This document shows positions 36,422-47,436 of a stretch of 64,000 bases of DNA, in pieces. Positions within the stretch are counted from its first letter, which is position 1. Every line of letters starts with the position of its first letter. The stretch comes from JBFFZF01 sp050732695 (lineage in GTDB: Bacteria > Gemmatimonadota > Gemmatimonadetes > Longimicrobiales > RSA9): NCBI GenBank assembly GCA_050732695.1, contig JBOHRL010000005.1, positions 30,417 to 94,416 on the forward strand, in the 5' to 3' direction. The notes beneath the pieces were generated by a model that was given only the letters and a program-made list of their open reading frames with translations, made no database searches and had not been told where the DNA came from. A program made the position numbers and the translations under genes.

Positions 36422-37663
36422 CTACCGGTCGCCGGTGTCGATCCGAAATACTTTCACATACTCGATATCGAGCGAATCGGTCACAACGATGTAGAATCGA
36501 TCCTCCCGGATGTGTGGTGGTACGCGCTCGAGGCGGGGTGGTGAATAATCGAGCGTGGCGAGCAATGTGCCATCGGGATGGAAGATGTCGAACGCGCGTG
36601 TGGTCGCGTTCTCCCGTTCGACCCACATGCGCCCCACCTGATCGAAGAAGATACCGAGCAGGAGACGCCGTTCGGGCGGCCTTGGCAGTGATCTCGGTTC
36701 GCACGTCTCATCGGAGAAACGGTCGAGGAACTCCTCGAAGCGACGCTCCTCGGCGCGCCATTCCTCGTCGCCGAGTGGGTCTCCGGCAACATCGCGTTCG
36801 ACAATCCGGACGGTATCGCCAACTGCGTTGAGGAATGCGATGCGGTAGGTGGCGCCCCAGGCGGCGGCGCGCAGGCCGTCCGGCGCGGGCACGAGAACGG
36901 GTTCGGGTGCGAGATCGGCAGAATAGGTGCTGATGCCCTGCCCGGCAGAGTGCGTGCACCGCACAGTCAGTTCGCGGATCCGATCGCGCATGTCGCTTGT
37001 TGCACTCGCACCGGGGCGGCCGATGTCGCCGCTCAACGTGTCTGCCGCGCCGCCCGGACGCTGTCGCACGAACACAAGGCCTCGCTGTTCGCCGATGCGG
37101 CCGTAGAACGGCATGTAGACGTCGCGCGGTCCGGCACTGAACAGACGGATCGACGATCCGGTCAGTGCCATGTACGGCCTGTGATCCAGCCATGCCCCGT
37201 CGGGCGAGAACATGCCGAGCCGGGCGTTGCCGGGATCGAGCGCGAGCAGCGTGTCTCCCAGCCACGCAATCGATTGGAGGCCACCGAACTCGCCGGGTCC
37301 TGCGCCTTCGGCCCCGAATCGGTCGAGCACAGTACCGTCCGCATCGAACACGCGAATCTCGAGTGCACGTCCATCGGCGACGTAGATGCGGCCCGCCGCA
37401 TCGCCGAGAACGCCAGTGATGCGCGCGAACGCCTGTGCGTCCTCGGTGCTCTCCAGGCCGGCAGATCCAAGAGTCAATAGCTCGATGGCCTGCCATCGTG
37501 CAGGACTGCCCGCGCTCCGTATGTGTACGATGCCCGCGATTGTGTCGACTGTCGTGATGGCGCCAGCCGGGCTACGCGGGGCATCGCTACACCCCGCGAA
37601 CGGCAGCGCGACTGCGATGGCGCCTCTCAGGCGGCGCAGCGAGAACGAGCGGATCGAAGTCAT
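36422..37663 (-). CDS. 6-bladed beta-propeller lipoprotein
   Basis: The 413-residue protein has a lipoprotein signal (LRGAIAVALPFAGC) and NHL/6-bladed propeller repeats: GDAAGRIYVADGRALEIRVFDADG, LDRFGAEGAGPGEFGGLQSIAW and MFSPDGAWLDHR (shown in parts). ATG 37663 is favoured over 37669 because GAGGAG lies seven bases before it. Proteins of this kind in environmental bacteria and Bacteroidota are surface or periplasmic, with unknown ligands. It is convergent with the spermidine-synthase fusion (21-bp gap). At least four other propeller genes or remnants occur in the window. Confidence 0.82.
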   Translation of the reverse strand: MTSIRSFSLRRLRGAIAVALPFAGCSDAPRSPAGAITTVDTIAGIVHIRSAGSPARWQAIELLTLGSAGLESTEDAQAFARITGVLGDAAGRIYVADGRALEIRVFDADGTVLDRFGAEGAGPGEFGGLQSIAWLGDTLLALDPGNARLGMFSPDGAWLDHRPYMALTGSSIRLFSAGPRDVYMPFYGRIGEQRGLVFVRQRPGGAADTLSGDIGRPGASATSDMRDRIRELTVRCTHSAGQGISTYSADLAPEPVLVPAPDGLRAAAWGATYRIAFLNAVGDTVRIVERDVAGDPLGDEEWRAEERRFEEFLDRFSDETCEPRSLPRPPERRLLLGIFFDQVGRMWVERENATTRAFDIFHPDGTLLATLDYSPPRLERVPPHIREDRFYIVVTDSLDIEYVKVFRIDTGDR

Positions 37664-37819
37664 TGGCATTCTCCTCGGTATCCCTTCGACGTCCACAGGC
37701 GTCGTTACGTTTCAACCGTGGCACGCCACCATGTGTGTGTCGGCGACTCCTGAGCTGGCCACTTTGGCGACTGCGTGCCATGTTGCTACGGCGACGCTCC
37801 GATCTCGAGGAGGATGCGA

Positions 37820-38242
37820 ATGTTCGAGGCATCAGAACGATACCGGCCCATCGTCCAGGGAATCATGCGCATCGTCGTCGCGTTCCTGTACTGGTCGCAC
37901 GGAGCGCAGAAGCTCATGGGCTGGTTTGGCGGATTCGGGCCGGATGGCGGTACCGCCGACCTCGGCACGATCTTCGGTGCCGCCGGCATCATCGAGTTCT
38001 TCGGTGGACTGCTGCTGATCCTCGGACTCCTGACACAGCCAGTCGCCTTTCTCGTCTCCGGCGAGATGGCCGTCGCCTACTTCACGCAGCACATGCCGAA
38101 TGGTGGCTTCTGGCCGTGGGACAATCGCGGCGAAGTCGTGGCGGCGTTCTGCTTCGTGTTTCTGTTCTTCGCGTTTGCAGGCGCGGGGGCATTCAGCCTT
38201 GACGGCCTGTTGCGACGGCGACGTCAGAAGGTCCAGGGCTGA
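37820..38242 (+). CDS. DoxX family membrane protein
   Basis: The 140-residue protein has four TM helices and the DoxX signature: RIVVAFLYWSHGAQKLMGWF, GIIEFFGGLLLILGL, GEMAVAYFTQHMPNGGFWP, and a final hydrophobic helix. The ATG at 37820 is chosen because GAGGAGG sits six bases upstream; the ATG at 37814 would be too close. DoxX proteins are inner-membrane proteins linked to redox or oxidative-stress functions with no fixed reaction. It precedes iorAB by 180 bp on the same strand. Confidence 0.9.
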   Translation: MFEASERYRPIVQGIMRIVVAFLYWSHGAQKLMGWFGGFGPDGGTADLGTIFGAAGIIEFFGGLLLILGLLTQPVAFLVSGEMAVAYFTQHMPNGGFWPWDNRGEVVAAFCFVFLFFAFAGAGAFSLDGLLRRRRQKVQG

Positions 38243-38421
38243 GATCCCGAACCCCGGTTCGGCGGCCCCGGCTCCTCGCCGGGTCGCCGGCGGGTCCCCG
38301 CCACACCCGGGCGCCTGCTTGAGCTGGCGTGCGGAACGTGCTACCGTGCAGGTGACGATCATTCGCAGGGCGGGTGTGCCGGGTGCGGGTCCCTCCATCG
38401 TCTCATGCCGAGAGATAAGCC

Positions 38422-38880
38422 ATGGCAGAGATCACGCTGCGCGTGAACGGCCGAACCGAGCGAGTCGAAGTCGAGCCGGACACGCCACTCCTCTGGGTCC
38501 TCCGCGATGTGCTGGACCTGACCGGAACGAAATACGGCTGTGGTATTGCCCAGTGCGGCGCGTGCACCGTGCACCTCGCCGGCGAGGCCGTGCGCTCGTG
38601 CTCGACGCCGGTCTCGGCCGTGGCGGATCGTGCCATCACGACCATCGAAGGCCTCTCGCCGAACGGCGAACATCCGCTCCAGAAGGCGTGGATCGCCGAA
38701 GATGTCCCGCAATGCGGCTACTGCCAGTCGGGCCAGATCATGTCGGCCGCTGCGTTGTTGGCGGGTACGGCGAGCCCGTCCGATGCGGACATCGATCGCG
38801 CCATGGCGGGCAACATCTGCCGCTGCGGGACGTACGACCGCATCCGGCGGGCCATCCACCGCGCGGGGCAGGAGGGCTGA
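38422..38880 (+). CDS. iorA: (2Fe-2S) small subunit of isoquinoline 1-oxidoreductase-type molybdoenzyme
   Basis: The 152-residue subunit carries two 2Fe-2S clusters that pass electrons from the molybdenum centre. The plant-ferredoxin-type cluster is in KYGCGIAQCGACTVHL (C40, C45, C48, C60). The second is in PQCGYCQSGQIM and NICRCGTYDRI (C98, C101, C133, C135). There is no signal peptide; it is probably exported with the Tat-tagged large subunit. It ends one base before the large-subunit ATG, so the pair is translated together. Confidence 0.93.
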   Translation: MAEITLRVNGRTERVEVEPDTPLLWVLRDVLDLTGTKYGCGIAQCGACTVHLAGEAVRSCSTPVSAVADRAITTIEGLSPNGEHPLQKAWIAEDVPQCGYCQSGQIMSAAALLAGTASPSDADIDRAMAGNICRCGTYDRIRRAIHRAGQEG

Positions 38881-38881
38881 T

Positions 38882-41002
<2,121 letters not shown>

Positions 41003-41041
41003 CACGGCGGAGGCAGCGTCCTGATTCACTCGTCGCGTGCG

Positions 41042-41458
41042 ATGACTGCTGTGCGGTACGCTGGTCGTCCCGGACGTTGCAGGCGTGCGGCAGTCGCCGC
41101 AGTCGCAGTTCTTGCCGTAACAAGCGGCTGCGGTCCGTTCCGGTCGTCAGCGCCCGCACCAGCACCGTATCAGGAGGGTATCGCCTCCTGGTACGGGCCC
41201 GGGTTTGAGGGCCGGCCCACCGCCAACGGCGAGATCTTCGATCCCGGCGCTTTCACGGCGGCGCACCGCAGCCTGCCATTCGGTGCACGCATCCGCGTCC
41301 AGAACCTGGCGAATGACCGGACTGTGGATGTGCGCATCAACGATCGCGGACCCTTCACCGGCGATCGCATCATCGATCTTTCCCGCGCCGCGGCCGAAGT
41401 CCTTGACATGATCCAGACCGGCGTCACACGCGTGCGTATCTTTCTGCTCGAAGCATGA
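41042..41458 (+). CDS. rlpA: RlpA-like septal lytic transglycosylase lipoprotein
   Basis: The 138-residue protein contains the double-psi beta-barrel of RlpA, which cleaves denuded glycan strands. The lipoprotein signal ends VTSGC (Cys 30). Family motifs are GIASWYGPGFEGRPTANGE, FTAAHRSLPFG with H75, and RINDRGPF with the catalytic Asp D101. The C-terminal SPOR domain seen in enterobacterial RlpA is absent, as in many short homologues. It follows iorB by 39 bp and is the last intact gene before the decayed region. Confidence 0.92.
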   Translation: MTAVRYAGRPGRCRRAAVAAVAVLAVTSGCGPFRSSAPAPAPYQEGIASWYGPGFEGRPTANGEIFDPGAFTAAHRSLPFGARIRVQNLANDRTVDVRINDRGPFTGDRIIDLSRAAAEVLDMIQTGVTRVRIFLLEA

Positions 41459-41827
41459 CAGCAACACCACTGCACAGTTGCGAGAACTCCGCAAGTCGAG
41501 TACGTTTTTGATACCAGTGATGCCGGGGTGCTCGGGTCGAAGCGCCATCAGAAAGGGGCTCGCGAGTTGATCATGCTCAATACTCCAACGTGCTGAAGGA
41601 TAACCGTTCGCGCGTTCCCCAAACGCTTGCGGTCGCACACCCATGTCCAGACATGAGGTACGGCAACCATGCACGCAGAAACTCGTACCATATGGAGTGG
41701 GCCCCAGACCATTGGGTAAGAGTTCAGTTCCAGTGAATCCCGAAGATCACGCGAAATCACAATGAGCCCGGCCTTGATCGCAATGACAAGGGACGAGAGC
41801 CTTGTGCCGGGTATATGAGAACCGAGT
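41459..41827. other. Gap without a recognisable gene
   Basis: This 370-bp stretch has lower G+C than its neighbours. The minus-strand ORF covering it (41548-41961) has no family features and crosses a clear propeller remnant on the other strand. It may be the eroded 5' part of that propeller gene. Confidence 0.4.
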
Positions 41828-42010
41828 ACGCTTTTCATTGCCAATGAAGAGCAAGCGGGCGAGATCGAGGTGTATGACGTCTCGGGGCGATACGTCCGCA
41901 CCATCGCCGTCTGGGTGAAGGGTCCGGGGAGTACAGGCGTGTCAAGGATATCTTCCTCCATTCAAGCGACACGATTGCCGTGTTCGATGCTGGCCTCGGC
42001 CGAATCACGT
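41828..42010 (+). pseudogene. Remnant of a 6-bladed beta-propeller gene
   Basis: One frame reads TLFIANEEQAGEIEVYDVSG then RYVRTIAVWVKGPG. Near 41927 the coding signal moves to a second frame, which continues EYRRVKDIFLHSSDTIAVFD and AGLGRITYLYRE. Together they make two consecutive propeller blades of the same family as the gene at 36422. There is no start and the sequence runs into an IS1380-type remnant after about 42010, so the gene is broken on both sides. Confidence 0.7.
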
Positions 42011-42029
42011 ATCTGTACCGCGAACTCGT

Positions 42030-42546
42030 TGCGCGGCCCCAGCAGGTCGCGCCCGCGGCCTCGCCACAGCCGCGGCCGCACCGCGTTGATGCACTCCATC
42101 AGCTCGACGACGTCCGCTTCGGCGAGCCGCCGGCAGAAGTCTCCGGCCGTAGTCGGATCAGGGAGGCTCCGCGCCCAGCGCATTCATGTACGCCGTGTCG
42201 TGGCGCAGCCGCTCGATGTCCTCCAGCCGCGTGCCGCCGCACAGCACGTTGTACGCCAGATTGAGCACGTGATCCGACTCGTGATACGGCCAATGCACCT
42301 TCAGAAGCTACAACCGTTCGTCGATCGCTTCGGCGAGCCCGAGCTTCGTGACCAGTCGATGCACGCCCCGATGCCGCCGTAGCTCATCGCGTCCGTGTTC
42401 GCGCCGATCTCATAGTGCAACCTGCTCGAACTGAACATCTGATCCGGCGTTGCCTTCCAATGCCCCGCTCGCGCGTGTCTGGCCTTCACCTTCCGCTTGC
42501 GCGGGATCATGTTCTTTCGGCTCTGAGTGTGCGATATTCTCTTCAC
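42030..42546 (-). mobile_element. IS1380-family transposase remnant
   Basis: Reading leftward from about 42546 the frames give a basic N-terminus, PDQMFSSSRLHYEIGANTD, then (after a frame change) LVTKLGLAEAIDERL, an in-frame stop, VHWPYHESDHVLNLAYNVLC, GGTRLEDIERLRHDTAYMNAL and finally SLPDPTTAGDFCRRLAEADV with ELMECINAVRPRLW. This is the N-terminal third of an IS1380-type DDE transposase. At least two frameshifts and one stop are present, and the catalytic DDE core is missing past about 42030. No terminal inverted repeats were found. Confidence 0.8.
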
Positions 42547-42896
42547 CGGAAAGGCTTTCTGTGTTGGAGAAATGATTCCTGGCAGAATCTTCTAACTCCA
42601 GCAAAGGTAAGCCTTTCCGGTTCCTTTTGATAGGTCCTTATAACGATTCACGCTTGCTTGAGGGCTAGAGTGTTCTCCACGGTGGACGGTGCGCTCCGCG
42701 CTCACGCCTTGGATCGGCGCCTTCAAGGAAGGCCGGCCAAGCAGCTCGCCGTCGGGACCGTGGCCTCCAACTGGGGGATCAGCCACCCAGAACAGCGAGA
42801 ATGCTTGCATTTGCGTTGGGTGTTGGCCACCTTGCATGCTGCGCACACGGTGTTCGTGACCAAAGTCGTCCTCACACCCGGCTTCGGAGGAGCGAC
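42547..42896. other. Upstream region of the serine protease gene
   Basis: This 350-bp AT-richer stretch holds no recognisable gene. The end nearest 42897 has GGAGGAG (42886-42892) as the ribosome binding site for the GTG start. The DNA may include the flank of the IS1380 remnant and the protease promoter. Confidence 0.4.
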
Positions 42897-44531
42897 GTGA
42901 TCCGCCATTCCATCCCATCGGGAAGCAACCCGCAGCAAAGAAATGAATCTCGTTACAGGCGTCCCCGGTCATCGGTTCGATGGCTCAGTGCGCTTGGGAT
43001 TATCGGCGCTGTCGTCATTGCCGGATGCTTCGATGAGGATCCGGCGACGCCGAGCCTCAACCGTCCCACTTTCGACCTTCTAACGACCCTGCCAGATGAT
43101 TCGATCAGCGATGTTCCCGAGTTCATCGAAATCGCACGCGCGGTTCCGGCATTCGGCGGAATGTATTTCAGTGACAACGGCAGGCTCACGATTGCACTGA
43201 CCGACGTCAGCAGGTTCGCGGCAGCCCAGGAGGCAATTCGACCCCGGCTCGGAATTCACGAGACCCGGGCAGGGCGCCGGGATTCCCGCAGCGTCGCGTT
43301 CGACGCAAGACTGGTACAGTATTCTTTTCTCGAACTCGCACGTTACAAGACTGTACTCCGTAGGATTCTGGCGATTCGAGGCGTGGCTACCATCGATGCA
43401 AATGAGGTGCTCAACCGTGTAGAGATAGGACTCGCTGATCCAACTGCCGAGGCGAGTGTCCGTGCTCTGGCGGACAGTCTGGGTATTCCGGCTCTGGCTC
43501 TCGCCTTCAGGGAGGCAGGATTCGCACAGCCCGATGTTCAGATCACCGGATCCACCAGTAGCGCCTACGGTAGCGTCGTTGTGGAGGCGGGCTGGCGAGT
43601 ATCCATTCCATCTGGTGGTCAATGTACCCTCGGGCCGACAGGCATTCGGGGTACAGACGGTGATTCCGTCTTCATCACTGTGTCGCATTGCACACCCACG
43701 AAATGGGGCTACGACGGTTCGAGCGCTCGGCAGCCCGATGTAACGTCGACCGCAATCGGAACGGAGATACTCGATCCTGCTGCGGCTTCCTGCAATTTTG
43801 GACTCAGTGAATGTCGGGACTCGGATGCCGCCATGTTCACGGCAACCTATCCAATTCGCTTCGGCAAGATCGTCCGCACGGCAGACTCAGTGGATTGCGA
43901 GTCTTGCCACAGTTCACTAGATGTTGATTCCGCGCTCACGATCACTAGCACACTCAGCTATGTCGTCAGCAATGAGACGATTCACAAGATCGGTCAAACG
44001 TCCGGATGGACATATGGAGCCGTTGAGGCAACCTGTGTGGACTTTGCGTGGCCTGTGTATCCGTTCGATGACGAGACGAAGTGCTCCGATCGGATCGACC
44101 TGAACTCGGAACCTGGCGACAGCGGCGGCCCGGCGTTCTCCGTCGTGTCGGGTACAAACGTCCAGTTGCGAGGAATCGACATCGGTCACGACCCGGTGAC
44201 GAGTGATGCGTACATATCCAATCTTGGCCAAATTGCGATCGACCTTGGCCATGTGACGTACTACGACCGAGGGGCCCCGTCGGCCTCGATCGAGGGCCCG
44301 ACAGAGGCACCCGGGATGGGCATCCAGTGTACTTGGCAGTCGAATGTTACCAACGGGATCCCGCCCTACACGTACTCATGGTCTGGCCTGCTCAGCGGGT
44401 CGAGTGGTGCCGTAGCAGGTCCTATCTACTCGTCAGGCACACTCTATCTGGCCGTGACGGATTTTTTCGGCCGCACGGGTTACGCGAGCATTGGCGTTAC
44501 GGTCGTTCCAGGTCCGCCGTTATGTGAGTGA
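42897..44531 (+). CDS. Secreted trypsin-like (S1/alpha-lytic type) serine protease lipoprotein
   Basis: The 544-residue protein starts with GTG behind GGAGGAG. A lipoprotein signal follows (LGIIGAVVIAGC, Cys near 42). An N-terminal domain of about 170 residues resembles a propeptide. The protease domain has the triad visible: H264 in FITVSHC, D310 in RDSDAAMF, and S409 in EPGDSGGPAF. A cysteine pair (VDCESC) and a C-terminal Ig-like or PKD-like module (SYSWSGLLSGSSGAV) follow. It should cleave proteins at the cell surface. The gene is intact although flanked by pseudogenes, and its G+C is slightly lower than the surrounding genome. Confidence 0.85.
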   Translation: MIRHSIPSGSNPQQRNESRYRRPRSSVRWLSALGIIGAVVIAGCFDEDPATPSLNRPTFDLLTTLPDDSISDVPEFIEIARAVPAFGGMYFSDNGRLTIALTDVSRFAAAQEAIRPRLGIHETRAGRRDSRSVAFDARLVQYSFLELARYKTVLRRILAIRGVATIDANEVLNRVEIGLADPTAEASVRALADSLGIPALALAFREAGFAQPDVQITGSTSSAYGSVVVEAGWRVSIPSGGQCTLGPTGIRGTDGDSVFITVSHCTPTKWGYDGSSARQPDVTSTAIGTEILDPAAASCNFGLSECRDSDAAMFTATYPIRFGKIVRTADSVDCESCHSSLDVDSALTITSTLSYVVSNETIHKIGQTSGWTYGAVEATCVDFAWPVYPFDDETKCSDRIDLNSEPGDSGGPAFSVVSGTNVQLRGIDIGHDPVTSDAYISNLGQIAIDLGHVTYYDRGAPSASIEGPTEAPGMGIQCTWQSNVTNGIPPYTYSWSGLLSGSSGAVAGPIYSSGTLYLAVTDFFGRTGYASIGVTVVPGPPLCE

Positions 44532-44571
44532 ATCGCGGGAAACGACAGCGGAAGCAGCAAGGAGGGATGAA

Positions 44572-44949
44572 ATGTTGCGACAACTCGGAGTTTTGACCAT
44601 CGCCGCGGCCGTGTGTGGTTGCAATTCGATCATGGCGCCGTGTGACTCAAGCAAAAAGGCTGGGATTGTGCTCACAGTGTTGGACTCGCTGACGGAGGGG
44701 CCTGTATCGGCGGATTCAGTGGTAGTTGTGGCGCGAGATGGGGCATACGCCGATAGCGTACAATTCACCAACGTTCGTCCGGATCCTGTCACCGAAGTGG
44801 CCCTTGCATACGAGCGGGCCGGTGAATACGACATCGAGGTTAGGGCGACCGGGTACGCACCATGGACACAATCCAATATCCGAGTGAATGATGGACGTTG
44901 TCACGTCGGTACGGTTACCAGACGAGTTCTCCTGCGTGTGAGCGTGTAG
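44572..44949 (+). CDS. Small lipoprotein with carboxypeptidase-regulatory-like (Ig) fold
   Basis: The 125-residue product starts at ATG 44572 behind AAGGAGGGA. Its signal MLRQLGVLTIAAAVCGC has a lipobox-like Cys at 17. The mature part has paired Cys (APCDSS, GRCHVG) and a beta pattern (GIVLTVLDSLTEGPVSADSV then EVALAYERAGEYDIEVRATG) like CarboxypepD_reg/PEGA-type domains that coat cell-surface proteins. It starts 40 bp after the protease stop and may be co-transcribed as its partner or inhibitor; that role is a guess. Confidence 0.7.
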   Translation: MLRQLGVLTIAAAVCGCNSIMAPCDSSKKAGIVLTVLDSLTEGPVSADSVVVVARDGAYADSVQFTNVRPDPVTEVALAYERAGEYDIEVRATGYAPWTQSNIRVNDGRCHVGTVTRRVLLRVSV

Positions 44950-44969
44950 CTTTCGCGGCCACAGGCCAC

Positions 44970-46010
44970 CTATCGGATCGTGTCCATGACTGGACAGGTG
45001 CAGGAAATACGGCAAATCGGCCGGCCGGCCGCCACGCCTGAGCCTCCGTGCGGTGGCCCGATCGCCAAGGCTGGCCCCATATGGCTACCTCGTCCTCGGC
45101 GCGGATGGCGAACTTTCCGTATAACGAGATGTTCGGCGGCGCAACTCTGCCGCCGAGAGCCCCTTCGCCTACGAGCGCACCAATCGCGGACGTGACCGAA
45201 GGGTAACCGCGGACCGAGGCATGCGAGCCGTGCAAACAGCCGTGCATCCTCTCTAACACGCCATTTCACGCGTCGCAGCGCCTGCGGCGCTGCTTGCCAT
45301 GGGCCGAACCAGCGTCCTAAACTTGCGACGCAGCACGGCGTTCGGCCCATGGACACGTCGCCTGGTCGGCTGACGCCGCCCCGGCTCGCGTCGTGAACGG
45401 GGTTCTGGGATCCGAACGACCGGACGATTCGACCGCCATCTACCAAGTGGATTGGTAGCGCGATATGGTCGGCCGTTCCTACATCCGCATTGTAGTACAC
45501 GCGGCGATCGGGGCCGATGCTGATTTGGTGCGTATCGAGATCTGGCATCGGCGTAATGCCCATGAGATTGAGCCGTGCGTCGAATTCGGTCTCACGTCGC
45601 AGCGATCTATCGAAGACATGAAGATGACCGGCAGCCGTAATGTAGGCCGCAGAGATATCGCGAAACGCACCCGGCCCTTCTCCCATTCTGCCTATCACGC
45701 GTTCAAACGCCCCGTCGGGTCGAAAGACCACGAGGCGCGTTGCAACCGGGTACTCCGCCGTCACGTAGCGTCCGTCCGGCAGTCGCAACAGGAACTTGGG
45801 TTCGCCGGCGAGACCTCCAGGACCGCTGGTATCGCCGATCGCAGCCACAGAAATCAGATCAAAAAAACAACCGGGGCAGACGATTCTGTCGGTGATCAGC
45901 AGCGTGGAGTCCTGCGTCGCGGAGGCAGGCGCAACGCTGAAAACGGATGCGCACAAGAAGTAAGACGAGAACCGGATCCAAATGTGGGTCGACTGCATTG
46001 AGCGTCTCAC
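44970..46010 (-). pseudogene. Disrupted 6-bladed beta-propeller gene
   Basis: The first 215 residues (from about 46010 leftward) are a good exported propeller: signal sequence FSSYFLCASVFSVAPASATQ, then LPDGRYVTAEYPVATRLVVF, PDGAFERVIGRMGEGPGAFR and SIGPDRRVYYNADVG. From about 45352 on, the frame becomes Arg/Cys-rich without repeat features, and a large palindromic element (45269-45352) sits at the break point. A truncated but expressed protein is possible. The other frames downstream hold only weak hints of continuing blades. I call it a pseudogene interrupted by the element. Confidence 0.6.
45269..45352. repeat. Compound palindromic element (REP/MITE-like)
   Basis: Two perfect hairpins lie side by side: GCAGCGCC-TGC-GGCGCTGC (45275-45293) and a 12-bp arm CATGGGCCGAAC (45298-45309) pairing with 45340-45351. 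The sequence between the long arms includes a GCGACGC that can pair with GCGTCGC at the left edge. The element lies exactly where the propeller reading frame is lost. Confidence 0.65.
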
Positions 46011-46783
46011 TCACATTCCCGCAGGTGCACCCTTTGGTACTCTCGAAACTGCGGTGCTCGGTGCTCCACGTTCGAGCAAACCGATCGCGAGTGCAAGCGC
46101 AGAAGTGCGAACTCTGGGCGCGATTGTGCGAACCGCCGCACACGGAGTTGTCGAACCAGTCGATGGCGAGCGGTGGCGACCACTGACACCGGTACTCGAG
46201 GCCAACCGGATCGCTGTCGAGCGTGTGCTGCCAGGGACGCACGATCTCCGCGTTCCGCTGATCTCATCGTACGTCGCCACGTGCGCTGCGTAGCACGTGC
46301 CCCACACGAAGCGATGGTTGTTCGGCTCGGGATACGTGTAGCCCGACTCGCACGAGGGCATGCTCTCCTGGGGCGGCCCCGCAGGCGTGCCTCCACGTCA
46401 CCTCGCCCGCCGCCACCACCGCGACCGCACGGCCCGCGACCGCATCAGCATCGCGTAGCGCGGCCGAGGACCGCTCTTCGAGTCGAGGAGCGGCGCCTGG
46501 AGCGAAAAAAGATACCGCATGCGGATACCCGGGCAACCGATGCAACCCAGGCCCACAGAACCCGAACGTCGCTGTCACCGACTCGGGATTTGCTGTGGTT
46601 CTCCGGCTGATCGCCCTCGCCGCGCGTGGTCGCTCCGCCAATCTGCGCGACCGGCCGGCGATCTTGCCGTGCACGGGTCTCCTGGCCATCCTTTGGCCCG
46701 CCCGCAGCCGGTCGGCGCTCGGCGCGGAGTCAGCGTGCGGCCTGTCCGGACTCGAACCCACGGAAGTTGTGGATGAAACGGTC
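46011..46783. other. Region without a supportable gene
   Basis: Several overlapping ORFs exist in both strands, all Arg/Ala/Pro-rich and unrelated to known families. A minus-strand segment (GYTYPEPNNHRFVWGTCYAA) looks more protein-like than the rest and may be a scrap of a decayed gene, but it has neither a clear start nor recognisable neighbours. Confidence 0.4.
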
Positions 46784-47173
46784 ATGATCGAAGATCTCGT
46801 ATCGAGCTTTCCATCCCACCTCAGGGCGTCGATCGAAGGTTTGCTGAGTCGGCCGGTCTCGACCCGTGAGCAATTGCTCGGCGAACTCGACGCCTACACG
46901 CGTCGGATTGACGATTCCGCGCGGCGCCGACCTGACCTCGATGTCAACCTCGCGGAGGCTATCCTGCAAGCCTGCCGAAGATTGCTTCGCGAACACTGGT
47001 CCGAGCTATCCGAAGATCAGCGCCGTCTCGTCCAGGTCACTTGCGATTACTACGTAGATCCGGAGGATGAGGCTGGGGACCTGGAGTCTGTCTCCGGATT
47101 CGATGATGACGCCGAGGTCCTCAACCTCGTGCTGGATGCCTTGCGACGCCCCGATCTGAAGCTGCGCGTGTAG
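46784..47173 (+). CDS. Hypothetical protein, DUF1232-like
   Basis: The 129-residue cytosolic protein is helical. Its last 50 residues (SEDQRRLVQVTCDYYVDPED, then FDDDAEVLNLVLDAL) resemble the pattern of DUF1232/YkvA-like proteins: a 'Y-x-D-x-D' stretch followed by 'G-F-D-D-D'. Here the usual membrane-spanning character is lost. The ATG at 46784 was taken because the preceding codons are non-coding in look. It lies 50 bp upstream of the antitoxin-like gene and could be part of the same unit. Confidence 0.55.
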   Translation: MIEDLVSSFPSHLRASIEGLLSRPVSTREQLLGELDAYTRRIDDSARRRPDLDVNLAEAILQACRRLLREHWSELSEDQRRLVQVTCDYYVDPEDEAGDLESVSGFDDDAEVLNLVLDALRRPDLKLRV

Positions 47174-47223
47174 CGCCGCGAATCCCGTTTACGGCGCCGC
47201 GATATCGTCGTAGATTGCGTTCC

Positions 47224-47436
47224 ATGACCATCGAGAGAATGGATAACACAAGGTACACGATCCGGGTCCTCCGCCTCGGTGAAGAACCACGCGACGACTT
47301 GCGCGAATCCATGACCGCGCAGGAGCGCATTCGGCTTCTGCGTCGGCTATCGGAACGTGCTTGGGCACTAGGCGGGAAACGGGTTCCGCGCATTCCGCGG
47401 AGTCAAATGCCGGTTGTCGTCACGACATTGAAATGA
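47224..47436 (+). CDS. Small antitoxin-like protein coupled to a nucleotidyltransferase
   Basis: The 70-residue basic protein contains SMTAQERIRLLRRLSERAW, an amphipathic segment found in small partners of nucleotidyltransferase toxins, and ends RSQMPVVVTTLK. Its TGA overlaps the ATG of the next gene (ATGA, 47433-47436), the typical layout of a toxin-antitoxin or tightly coupled pair. The start could be ATG 47224 or, two residues later in sense, another methionine. The function is inferred from the neighbour only. Confidence 0.6.
   Translation: MTIERMDNTRYTIRVLRLGEEPRDDLRESMTAQERIRLLRRLSERAWALGGKRVPRIPRSQMPVVVTTLK

Noticed and set aside
41548..41961. 137-codon minus-strand ORF
   Set aside because: Antisense to clear propeller remnants; no conserved features.
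46264..46785. 173-codon minus-strand ORF
   Set aside because: Ala/Arg-rich without signal or family; no matching neighbour or ribosome binding site.
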